Shown piece after piece: positions 17,641 to 23,485 of a stretch of 23,485 bases of DNA. The stretch covers positions 1-23,485 of the forward strand of contig JAFGWS010000040.1 of assembly GCA_016937035.1 (NCBI GenBank). The letters run 5' to 3'. The notes beneath the pieces are model-generated. The model had not been told where the DNA came from and did not search any database. It worked only from the letters and a program-made list of their open reading frames with translations. Position 1 is the stretch's first letter, and every line of letters begins with the position of its first letter. This DNA comes from Pontiellaceae bacterium (GTDB lineage: Bacteria; Verrucomicrobiota; Kiritimatiellia; Kiritimatiellales; Pontiellaceae). Both the position numbers and the translations under genes were made by a program.

Positions 17641-18265
17641 TTAATTCCAGTGCTTTCTGAAGTTCCTCAATGGCGGCCAGATGATCGCCGGCCCACACCA
17701 ACGTCATCCCCAGTTTTTTGTGCAGATCCGCATCATCCGGACGGGTTTCCAGCAGATGTCTGTAGTGAGCAATCGAGGCCTCGTATTCCTTCTGCCAGCT
17801 GAGCACTTCAGCCAGCTTGAGACGAACCGAATCATTGTCCGGTGCCGCTTCCAGCGCTTTCGTGTAGATCGCGACGGCCTCAGTATATTTTTCTTCAAAC
17901 ACCAGCAGGTCGGCCATCAGAATATTTTCCTCTTCATTCCGATCCTCGCCCAGCGCCTGCAGCATCTGCATAGCGCTCTTGTTATTCCCGCTCCAGACAA
18001 GCGGCGCGAGCATCTCATGCCGAAACGTTGAAACCATCTCCGGACGCTCTTCACACAGCGTCTCATATTCCGCCAGCGCTTCCGTATATTTTTCCGCATA
18101 AACCAGCGCCCTCGCCAACTCCCACCGCACCATCCATTTGGGGACCGGGTCCGATAGGCTCTCAAACGATGTGACTTTCGGCTTCTCAAAGGAAGGCTGC
18201 GGTTCGGCGGAAAACGCCGACGAAGCCGCCAGAGCGATGCATAACACGGGAAACAATTTCATCAT
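17630..18265 (-). CDS. Secreted TPR protein of the polysaccharide operon
   Basis: With the start at 18265 the protein has 211 residues and a clear signal peptide (MMKLFPVLCIALAASSAFSA). Several TPR repeats follow, including YTEALAEYETLCEERPE, YTEAVAIYTKALEAAPDN and YEASIAHYRHLLETRPDDADLHKKLGMTLVWAGDH. A longer reading reaching 18412 exists, but its extra 49 residues are Arg/Cys-rich shadow sequence inside the previous gene. AGGAG lies 4 bases before the ATG at 18265 and 7 before the next ATG at 18262; either may be used. The start overlaps the upstream stop (ATGATGA) and the end overlaps the barrel gene by 11 bp. Its likely role is a periplasmic scaffold around the synthase/exporter, similar in spirit to AlgK, which is inference. 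Confidence 0.88.
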   Translation of the reverse strand: MMKLFPVLCIALAASSAFSAEPQPSFEKPKVTSFESLSDPVPKWMVRWELARALVYAEKYTEALAEYETLCEERPEMVSTFRHEMLAPLVWSGNNKSAMQMLQALGEDRNEEENILMADLLVFEEKYTEAVAIYTKALEAAPDNDSVRLKLAEVLSWQKEYEASIAHYRHLLETRPDDADLHKKLGMTLVWAGDHLAAIEELQKALELSEE

Positions 18266-18735
18266 TGATCTCCTAGAATTTGACGAAGGTACATTGCGGC
18301 AGCATTCCAATCGCCGGCATATCCGGCAATGCGTGCCCGTTTCAGAAGAACGGCATCCGTCGGAACGCCGTGTTGTATAATTCGGTCGCAGGCGATGGCC
18401 GCCATCGACCAATCCTGAATCGACTCAAAGGCCCCCGCCATCACAAACAGCGCCGAGTCATCGAAGTGGTCCATTGAAATCAACTCCTCCAGCTCCGGAC
18501 GAGTGCGCTGGAGCAGCCCCGCCCGGCTCAACGAATCCACAAAATCCAGCTGGCGATCCGCATGCGGATCGCCCTTGCGGATCGCGTTCATGTAAAGTCC
18601 GGCAGCTTTTTCATACTCCTCCTGCTCATACGCATGCTGCGCCCGTTTCGACAAGACGAGCTCCTGATGAAAATAGAGATACATGAGTACTGCGATGACG
18701 GCACAAACAAAATAGAAAAAAACCAGCTTCACCAA
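18262..18735 (-). CDS. Membrane-anchored TPR-like protein, first gene of the polysaccharide operon
   Basis: The 157-residue protein has one N-terminal transmembrane helix (about 3-21, LVFFYFVCAVIAVLMYLYF) without an obvious cleavage site, followed by TPR-like helices (AYEQEEYEKAAGLYMNAIRKGD; DWSMAAIACDRIIQHG; DWNAAAMYLRQIL). It is probably anchored in the inner membrane with the repeats in the periplasm. The start is TTG at 18735, 7 bases after AAGGGG; a GTG one codon later is an equal alternative and would remove only one residue. It overlaps the next gene by 4 bp. Specific function unknown; the position suggests a scaffold linking polymerase and exporter. Confidence 0.82.
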   Translation of the reverse strand: MVKLVFFYFVCAVIAVLMYLYFHQELVLSKRAQHAYEQEEYEKAAGLYMNAIRKGDPHADRQLDFVDSLSRAGLLQRTRPELEELISMDHFDDSALFVMAGAFESIQDWSMAAIACDRIIQHGVPTDAVLLKRARIAGYAGDWNAAAMYLRQILGDQ

Positions 18736-18757
18736 TCAACCACCCCTTGATGACAAC

Positions 18758-18783
18758 ACTATACCTATTTTATCAGCTTGCAA
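18758..18783 (-). promoter_or_regulatory. Weak candidate promoter of the polysaccharide operon
   Basis: On the minus strand TTGCAA (18783-18778) and TATAGT (18763-18758) are separated by only 14 bases, shorter than ideal. The AT-rich segment between them carries gataaaatagg (18774-18764), an 11-mer also found 41 bp upstream of secA. A promoter is expected here by position, but the exact boxes are uncertain. Confidence 0.3.
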
Positions 18784-18991
18784 TCCCTCGCATCAGAAAA
18801 TGAGGGCCGACATGTAGTGCTCTCAGCGGGAAATGATAAACCGAAACCGACGACAGTTCCTTGTTTTTCTGCATTCGGTGTAACCCGATTTCGTAATCGG
18901 TGTGGCACGTTCTTCTTTGGAACAAAAAGCACGTAATGTGGGAAGACCGAGTAAGCTGCCCGTGGAAGCACAGTGCGCGATCCTTCACGCC
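18784..18991. other. Gene-free stretch between the polysaccharide operon and the acyl-CoA dehydrogenase terminator
   Basis: No convincing gene is present; the short open frames lack ribosome-binding sites and familiar motifs. A small hairpin ccgatt-tcgt-aatcgg lies at about 18888-18903. The upstream regulatory region of the polysaccharide operon should lie here. A small RNA cannot be excluded. Confidence 0.4.
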
Positions 18992-19025
18992 AAAAAAAAA
19001 CGCCACCGACATCGCGGTGGCGTTT
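18992..19025 (-). terminator. Rho-independent terminator after the acyl-CoA dehydrogenase
   Basis: On the minus strand a stem cgccaccg/cggtggcg (19022-19015 with 19008-19001), flanked by AAA/TTT pairs, is followed by a run of nine Ts (19000-18992). It is a strong intrinsic terminator closing the etfBA-trxB-acyl-CoA dehydrogenase cluster. Confidence 0.93.
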
Positions 19026-19037
19026 CCGAGCCCAAAA

Positions 19038-19106
19038 GCGTCACTTTGCTTCTTCGCCTCACCAATGCGCTGAAATGTCACATTGGTGAAACGCCAAGTG
19101 ATACAC
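19038..19106. other. Long imperfect palindrome just after the acyl-CoA dehydrogenase stop
   Basis: The inner arms tcaccaatg (19059-19067) and cattggtga (19081-19089) form a perfect 9-bp stem with a 13-base loop. The outer arms tcactt (19041-19046) and aagtga (19096-19101) extend it. It lies in the 3' untranslated region between the stop codon and the terminator, and may stabilise the mRNA end or be a degenerate mobile palindrome. Confidence 0.6.
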
Positions 19107-19109
19107 GCT

Positions 19110-20273
19110 TTAGACGGAATATTCCTTAATCAGTGCGTTACCGATAATATCGCGCTGAATTTGGTTGGTGCCTTCATAGATCTGGAGGATCTTGGCATCG
19201 CGCATCATCTTTTCTGCGGGATATTCCTTCATGAAGCCGTAGCCGCCGAGCACCTGTACCGCGTCGGTCGTAACCGACATGGCGACATCGCCCGCATAGT
19301 ATTTGCACATCGCGGAAATCTTGGAGACATCCTTCATGCCGGAATCCACCGTACGGCAGGCGGCGTAGGTGAGCAAACGCGCGGTTTCCACTTTCGTGGC
19401 CATTTCAGCAAGCATCCACTGCAGGCCCTGATTTGCGATGATCGGCCTGCCGAACTGGTGGCGGACCTTGGCATACTTGACGGCTTCGTCGAGCGCACCC
19501 TGCGCCAGACCGACGCCCTGTGCAGCGATACCTGGACGCGAAATGTCGAAAGTTTTCATGGCGAGCAGGAAGCCCATGCCTTCGCGGCCGATCAGGTTTT
19601 CGGCGGGAACTTCGCAGTCTTCAAAGATCAACTCGCGGGTGGCGGAAGCGCGAATGCCGAGCTTGTCCTCTTTCTTACCGAAGGAGAAGCCGGGGGTGTC
19701 CTTTTCAACAATAAAGCAGGAAACGCCGCGGGCACCCTTGGACTTATTGGTGACCGCAAAAACGGTATAAATGTCGGCTTCGCCGCCGTTGGTGATCCAC
19801 TGCTTGGTGCCGTTCAGGATATATTTGTCACCTTTCTTCACAGCAGTAGTGGCAATACCGCCTGCGTCGGAACCGGCGTTGGGCTCGGTCAGGCCGAATG
19901 CGGCCCATTTTTCACCGGAGGCCAGCGGGGGCAGATATTTGGCCTTCTGCTCGTTCGAACCGCCGATCAGGATCGGGTCGGCACCCAGTGCGTTGGCGGC
20001 ATACGAAACCGATACACCGATGCAGTATTTCGACATCGTTTCAATCGCCAAACAAAAACCGAGCTGTCCCGCTTCGAATCCACCGTATTCCTCGGGAATG
20101 TAGAGGCCCATCAGGTCCATCTGCGCCAGCTCTTTGAGCAGGTCACTCGGGAAAATTCCTTTTTCGTCCAGCTCCGCACGCACCGGAACGATTCGTTCTT
20201 TACCGAAATCGTCAATCAGGTTGACGATCTCCTGCTGTTCTTCGGTAATACCATAATCAATATTTGCACCCAT
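19110..20273 (-). CDS. Acyl-CoA dehydrogenase, short-chain/butyryl-CoA type
   Basis: This 387-residue FAD enzyme introduces a trans-2,3 double bond into an acyl-CoA, or catalyses the reverse, passing electrons to or from ETF. The N-terminal helical domain, the middle beta domain with GLTEPNAGSDAGG and WITNGG, and the C-terminal helical domain with RHQFGRPI and LGGYGFMKEYPAEKMMRD are all present. The catalytic Glu is E367 in YEGTNQIQRD, the position used by short-chain and butyryl-CoA dehydrogenases; isovaleryl- and long-chain enzymes use a Glu elsewhere. AGGAG precedes the ATG by 7 bases. It is the last gene after etfB, etfA and trxB and is followed by a strong terminator. With the ETF genes nearby it probably acts in butyrate/branched acyl metabolism or in electron disposal. 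Exact substrate not determinable. Confidence 0.95.
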   Translation of the reverse strand: MGANIDYGITEEQQEIVNLIDDFGKERIVPVRAELDEKGIFPSDLLKELAQMDLMGLYIPEEYGGFEAGQLGFCLAIETMSKYCIGVSVSYAANALGADPILIGGSNEQKAKYLPPLASGEKWAAFGLTEPNAGSDAGGIATTAVKKGDKYILNGTKQWITNGGEADIYTVFAVTNKSKGARGVSCFIVEKDTPGFSFGKKEDKLGIRASATRELIFEDCEVPAENLIGREGMGFLLAMKTFDISRPGIAAQGVGLAQGALDEAVKYAKVRHQFGRPIIANQGLQWMLAEMATKVETARLLTYAACRTVDSGMKDVSKISAMCKYYAGDVAMSVTTDAVQVLGGYGFMKEYPAEKMMRDAKILQIYEGTNQIQRDIIGNALIKEYSV

Positions 20274-20299
20274 CCTTCTTCTCCTTCGTTAATTACTCC

Positions 20300-20384
20300 A
20301 TTGCCGATTGCCGATTTCTGATTGTCGACTTACGGAATCCAGTCATAAGAAACTGTTCAGATCCACAAATCGGCATTCGGCAAT
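20300..20384. repeat. 18-bp inverted repeat between trxB and the acyl-CoA dehydrogenase
   Basis: The arm attgccgattgccgattt (20300-20317) and its counterpart aaatcggcattcggcaat (20367-20384) pair at 17 of 18 positions, around a 49-base centre. The left arm is itself a short tandem (attgccg twice). It may be a dispersed intergenic repeat, a small non-autonomous mobile element, or an mRNA processing/attenuation structure in the gap between the genes. Confidence 0.85.
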
Positions 20385-20402
20385 CTAAATTCATCAATCC
20401 CA

Positions 20403-21326
20403 CTATTCGCCTAACGACTCCAAAAACCGTTCAGCCTCCAGCGCGGCTGCACAGCCGGTGCCCGCCGCCGTAATCGCCTGGCGGTACACCGCATCCGCCA
20501 CATCGCCGGCGGCATAAACGCCCTCAACTTTGGTCTTCACGCCATCGGCAATCAGATAGCCCGTTTCGGTCATGTCCAACTGCCCAACGAATGCGTCTGT
20601 ATTCGGCTTATGGCCGATGGCGGAAAAATAGCCGCTCGCCTCAATATCCGTCAGTTCGCCGGTTTTCACATTCTTAATGCGCACGCCCGTCACGCCCGAG
20701 TCGTCACCCAGAATTTCGTCTACCACCGAATCCCACGCCATTTCAATCTTCGGGTGGTTGATGGCGCGCTCGGCCATAATCTTCGAAGCGCGCAGCTCAT
20801 CGCGCCGGTGCACCAGCGTAACCTTGGAGGCAAAGCGCGTCAGAAAGATCGCCTCTTCGCAGGCGGTGTCGCCGCCGCCGACCACAACGACCGGCAAATC
20901 CCGATAAAATGCACCATCGCAGATTGCACAGGCGGAAACCCCGCGCCCCATAAATTTTTGTTCCGACTCCAGCCCCAGATAGCGCGCCGTAGCGCCGGTG
21001 GCCACAATCACCGTCTGCGCCTCAAGCGGATCGCTCGCCATCATTTTCAATTTGAATGGACGCTGTGAAAAATCGGCGCCGGCCACGGCGTCATACTGGA
21101 GAAACCTGGCACCGAATCGTTCCGCCTGCGCCCGGAACCGTTCCATCAGCACGGTAGCGTCGATCCCTTCCGGGAATCCGGGAAAGTTTTCAATCTCCGT
21201 GGTCGTCGTTAACTGGCCGCCCGGCTGCATCCCTTCAATCACCAGCGGATTGAGGCCCGCACGGGCGGTGTAAACAGCGGCGGTATAGCCGGCGGGGCCG
21301 GCTCCAATGATCACTACTTTTTCCAT
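20403..21326 (-). CDS. trxB: Thioredoxin-disulfide reductase
   Basis: This 307-residue flavoenzyme reduces thioredoxin with NADPH in the cytoplasm. It has the FAD-binding GAGPAG (8-13), the redox-active disulfide CAIC in [10 protein letters not shown] (133-136), the nucleotide-binding GGGDTA (150-155) followed by HRRDELRA (173-180), whose arginines favour NADPH, and the FAD-contacting [10 protein letters not shown] near the C-terminus. Length is that of low-molecular-weight bacterial TrxB. The ATG follows AGGGG by 6 bases. It lies between etfA and the acyl-CoA dehydrogenase in the same orientation, with gaps of 123 and 129 bp that both contain inverted repeats, so it may be transcribed with them or separately. 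Confidence 0.96.
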   Translation of the reverse strand: MEKVVIIGAGPAGYTAAVYTARAGLNPLVIEGMQPGGQLTTTTEIENFPGFPEGIDATVLMERFRAQAERFGARFLQYDAVAGADFSQRPFKLKMMASDPLEAQTVIVATGATARYLGLESEQKFMGRGVSACAICDGAFYRDLPVVVVGGGDTACEEAIFLTRFASKVTLVHRRDELRASKIMAERAINHPKIEMAWDSVVDEILGDDSGVTGVRIKNVKTGELTDIEASGYFSAIGHKPNTDAFVGQLDMTETGYLIADGVKTKVEGVYAAGDVADAVYRQAITAAGTGCAAALEAERFLESLGE

Positions 21327-21410
21327 ACGCTTCCCCTACGTTCATAATTTGTGGAGAGAATTACAGGATCAGCGCTCTTAATTCAAACCGCCATTCACCT
21401 TAATCTATAT

Positions 21411-21440
21411 GGAAGAAGCGGCGCACGCGCCGCTTCTTCC
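21411..21440. other. Perfect 13-bp GC-rich hairpin between etfA and trxB
   Basis: ggaagaagcggcg (21411-21423), loop cacg, and cgccgcttcttcc (21428-21440) form a perfect stem 10 bases downstream of the etfA stop. No T tract follows on either strand, so it is not a canonical intrinsic terminator. It could protect the 3' end of etfBA mRNA, slow RNA polymerase, or separate etfBA from trxB expression. Confidence 0.8.
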
Positions 21441-21449
21441 GCTCCCATA

Positions 21450-22448
21450 TTATGCCTTCGCCGCAGCAATCTGTTTCTGGAACTCCGGCACAATCTCGTG
21501 CAGATCGCCAATCAGCCCAAAGTCCGCCACGTCAAAGATCGGCGCGTCGGGATCTTTATTGATCGCCACAATCACGTCGGAACTCTGCATTCCGGCCAAA
21601 TGCTGAATAGCGCCTGAAATACCGCAGGCGATGTAAACCACCGGACAGACCGTCTTGCCGGTCTGCCCCACTTGGTGATGATGCGAAATCCAGCCCGCAT
21701 CCACCGTTGCGCGCGAGGCACCAACCGCCGCGCCCAGCTCGGCAGCAAGATCGTAGATGATCTTAAAGTTTTCCGGTTTGCCGACGCCGCGTCCGCCCGA
21801 AACAATATACTGCGCCGCGTTGAGGTCGATGGTGTTATCGGATTCATGCACCGACTCCAAGCGGCGCATGCGTTCCGGAACCGTGGAAAGATCCACTTCG
21901 TACGGCACCTGCTCGCCGGACTCCGCGTCCGAAATCTTCGTCTTCTTGAAGACGTTGGAGCGCACCGTCGCCATCTGCGGACGATTGTCCGGGCAGATAA
22001 TGGTGGCCATAATGTTGCCGCCGAACGCCGGACGCGTCTGGAGCAGATTGCCCGCTTCAACATCGAAGTCGAGCTGTGTACAGTCGGCGGTGAGGCCGGC
22101 GTTGACCATCACCGCAACCGTCGGGGCCAGACTGCGGCCGATGGTGGTGGCGCCGTAGAGGACAATTTCCGGCTTCTTCTCATGAATCAGCTGAGCCACC
22201 GCGCGGGAATAATAGTCGTTCTGATAATCCTTCAGCTTGGGATCATCGATGGTGTACACCTTCTTTGCCCCAAAGTTATACAGCTCCTGACAAAGCGATG
22301 CACCGTTAGCGGACGGCAGTACCGCGCAAAGCGTGTATCCCGATTTCCCGCAGAGGATCTGTCCCTCGCTGAGTAGTTCATACACCACGCCGGCAATTTT
22401 GCCTTCGCGTTGTTCTGCAAATACCCAAAGTTCTTTAGTCGTGCTCAT
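21450..22448 (-). CDS. etfA: Electron transfer flavoprotein, alpha subunit
   Basis: This 332-residue subunit carries the domain II FAD of ETF and pairs with EtfB. The N-terminal domain I has LYGATTIGRSLAPTVAVM (around 98-115) and TRPAFGGNIMATI (138-150). The C-terminal FAD domain shows SGGRGVG (217-223), GASRATVDAGW (243-253), GQTGKTV (261-267), YIACGISGAIQH (272-283) and AINKDPDAPIF (295-305), all standard contacts for the flavin. No N-terminal ferredoxin domain is fused. The start overlaps the etfB stop by 4 bp (ATGA), so the two subunits are probably translated in a coupled manner. It shuttles electrons between acyl-CoA dehydrogenase and a membrane or ferredoxin partner. Confidence 0.97.
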   Translation of the reverse strand: MSTTKELWVFAEQREGKIAGVVYELLSEGQILCGKSGYTLCAVLPSANGASLCQELYNFGAKKVYTIDDPKLKDYQNDYYSRAVAQLIHEKKPEIVLYGATTIGRSLAPTVAVMVNAGLTADCTQLDFDVEAGNLLQTRPAFGGNIMATIICPDNRPQMATVRSNVFKKTKISDAESGEQVPYEVDLSTVPERMRRLESVHESDNTIDLNAAQYIVSGGRGVGKPENFKIIYDLAAELGAAVGASRATVDAGWISHHHQVGQTGKTVCPVVYIACGISGAIQHLAGMQSSDVIVAINKDPDAPIFDVADFGLIGDLHEIVPEFQKQIAAAKA

Positions 22449-23227
22449 AGTACGTTACGCTCCTTCAGCTTCTGGATGAGTTCCGTGATCATTTCGGCCG
22501 GTTCGCCGGAGAGAATTTCCTTATTCAATTTAACCGGCGGCGCAAAAACCTTGCTCACCTTCGTCGGCGATCCCGCCAGACCAATCTTCTCTTCATCCGG
22601 CTGCAGCTGATCGAATCCCCAGCAGGGAATCTCCGCCTTCTTTGCGGCCATCTTCTTCTTCAGCGAAGGCATACGCAGTTGGTTGGCCTCCTTCACCACC
22701 GTCAGCGCACACGGCTTATCAATGTCCCAGACTTCATGACCGTCTTCCGTAACCTTCGTCACCTTCAGCGTATCGCCCGTCACCTCGACCGCTTTCGCAT
22801 AGGTCAGCGCGGGAATATCCAGAAAATGCGCCACGCCCGGGCCGACCTGCGCGGTATCGCCATCGATCGCCTGCTTCCCGAAAAGAACCAGATCCACATC
22901 GCCCAGCTTCTTGACCGCCAGACTGATCGTATAAGAAGTCGCCCACGTGTCGGCTCCGCCGAACTTGCGGTCGGAAATCAGAACCGCCTCATCCGCCCCG
23001 TGCGAAAGCGCTGTACGCAGCGCCTCTTCTGCCTGCGGCGGCCCCATTGAAAGAACGGTCACCTTTCCGCCGTGCACATCTTTAAGCTGAAGCGCCATCT
23101 CCAGCGCATTTTCATCGAACGGATTGATAATGCTCGGAACCCCTGCCCGGTTCAGTCGATTCGTCTCGCGGTCAATCGTGACCTTATCCGAATCGGGCAC
23201 CTGCTTAATACATACAACGATGTTCAT
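22445..23227 (-). CDS. etfB: Electron transfer flavoprotein, beta subunit
   Basis: With the start at 23227 the protein has 260 residues and begins MNIVVCIKQVPDSDKV, the classic EtfB N-terminus. A longer reading up to 23380 adds 51 residues without family similarity and ignores the AGGGG site five bases before this ATG. Motifs are VPSIINPFDENALEMAL, VLSMGPPQAEEALRTALSHGADEA, DTWATSYTISLAV and GKQAIDGDTAQVGPGVA; the last is the nucleotide-binding loop. These closely resemble, from memory, EtfB of anaerobes such as Acidaminococcus and Clostridium, in which this site binds a second FAD used for flavin-based electron bifurcation; in classical ETF it binds AMP. It is the first gene of the cluster. 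Identity is certain; bifurcation is an inference. Confidence 0.97.
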   Translation of the reverse strand: MNIVVCIKQVPDSDKVTIDRETNRLNRAGVPSIINPFDENALEMALQLKDVHGGKVTVLSMGPPQAEEALRTALSHGADEAVLISDRKFGGADTWATSYTISLAVKKLGDVDLVLFGKQAIDGDTAQVGPGVAHFLDIPALTYAKAVEVTGDTLKVTKVTEDGHEVWDIDKPCALTVVKEANQLRMPSLKKKMAAKKAEIPCWGFDQLQPDEEKIGLAGSPTKVSKVFAPPVKLNKEILSGEPAEMITELIQKLKERNVL

Positions 23228-23368
23228 CAACACCCCTTTCCCATTTGAAAATAGGCGGACGTGTCTAATAGACCTGCACAAAAAGCTCAAGCCCAAAGGC
23301 ATATTTAAAGTCCGCCGCCGAAAACTCCCCACAAATCCAATTTCGCATAAAAAAAGATGAAATTCCCC

Positions 23369-23396
23369 TTGCAACCCCAAACCAATCCTATATCTT
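23369..23396 (+). promoter_or_regulatory. Likely promoter of the initiator tRNA gene
   Basis: TTGCAA (23369-23374), a 16-base spacer and TATCTT (23391-23396) make a plausible sigma-70-type promoter ending 26 bases before the tRNA. It lies in the 195-bp gap between divergently oriented etfB and the tRNA. Confidence 0.55.
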
Positions 23397-23422
23397 CGCC
23401 CACCTCTTAACGAGAAAATGAC

Positions 23423-23485
<63 letters not shown>

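Noticed and set aside
18266..18412. N-terminal extension of the secreted TPR protein
   Set aside because: The 49 extra residues precede a clear signal peptide, overlap the upstream gene, and have an Arg/Cys-rich shadow composition.
18765..19081. Short minus-strand frames with an HYVLFVPKK-like segment, considered as a REP-associated transposase relic
   Set aside because: The likeness to the IS200/RAYT start (HVVFVPKYR) is only a few residues, the catalytic HUH and Tyr motifs are absent, and the frames run through a terminator.
19083..20321. Plus-strand open frame of 412 codons
   Set aside because: It is antisense to the acyl-CoA dehydrogenase, which has a complete set of family motifs; there is no family similarity on the other strand.
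23228..23380. N-terminal extension of EtfB
   Set aside because: The family N-terminus MNIVVCIKQVP begins at 23227 with a ribosome-binding site directly upstream; the extension has no similarity.

Overview
The window looks like chromosome of a Gram-negative, probably fermentative or anaerobic bacterium. Signs are an outer-membrane beta-barrel exporter ending in Phe, a long SecA with a zinc-binding tail, and an EtfBA pair resembling the ETFs of anaerobes that work with butyryl-CoA-type dehydrogenases. The extended SecA and the general style fit the PVC superphylum (Kiritimatiellota/Verrucomicrobiota), but this placement is a guess. Nearly every protein gene lies on the minus strand; the two tRNAs are on the plus strand.

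Region 1 (about 1-8.6 kb) is a type I restriction-modification operon transcribed hsdM > hsdS > AlbA_2/GHKL-type ATP-binding protein > hsdR, with 4-bp overlaps at the first two junctions. The third gene is a non-canonical guest and carries a 21-bp coding tandem repeat. Upstream of hsdM are a short relic of another restriction/methylase-type gene, two strong stem-loops, and a tRNA-Pro(CGG) with promoter and terminator. The 3' end of that tRNA plus its terminator is directly repeated 135 bp downstream, around a 92-bp insert that contains an inverted copy of the tRNA T-arm.

Region 2 (9.1-12.2 kb) is secA, followed upstream by about 300 bp without a gene.

Region 3 (12.5-18.7 kb) is a probable seven-gene operon: membrane-anchored TPR protein > secreted TPR protein > TPR plus beta-barrel outer-membrane protein > processive family 2 glycosyltransferase of the cellulose synthase type > two tiny two-helix ferritin-like proteins with overlapping genes > small membrane protein like the PLDc_N family. 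It resembles a synthase-dependent exopolysaccharide system (GT2 polymerase in the inner membrane, TPR periplasmic scaffold, beta-barrel export), but no BcsB, BcsZ, PilZ or modification enzyme is seen. This is the best candidate for an undescribed system.

Region 4 (19.1-23.2 kb) is an energy/redox cluster: etfB > etfA > thioredoxin reductase > short-chain-type acyl-CoA dehydrogenase, ended by a clear intrinsic terminator. Hairpins and an inverted repeat sit in the gaps on either side of trxB. The window ends inside an initiator tRNA (fMet) with its own promoter.
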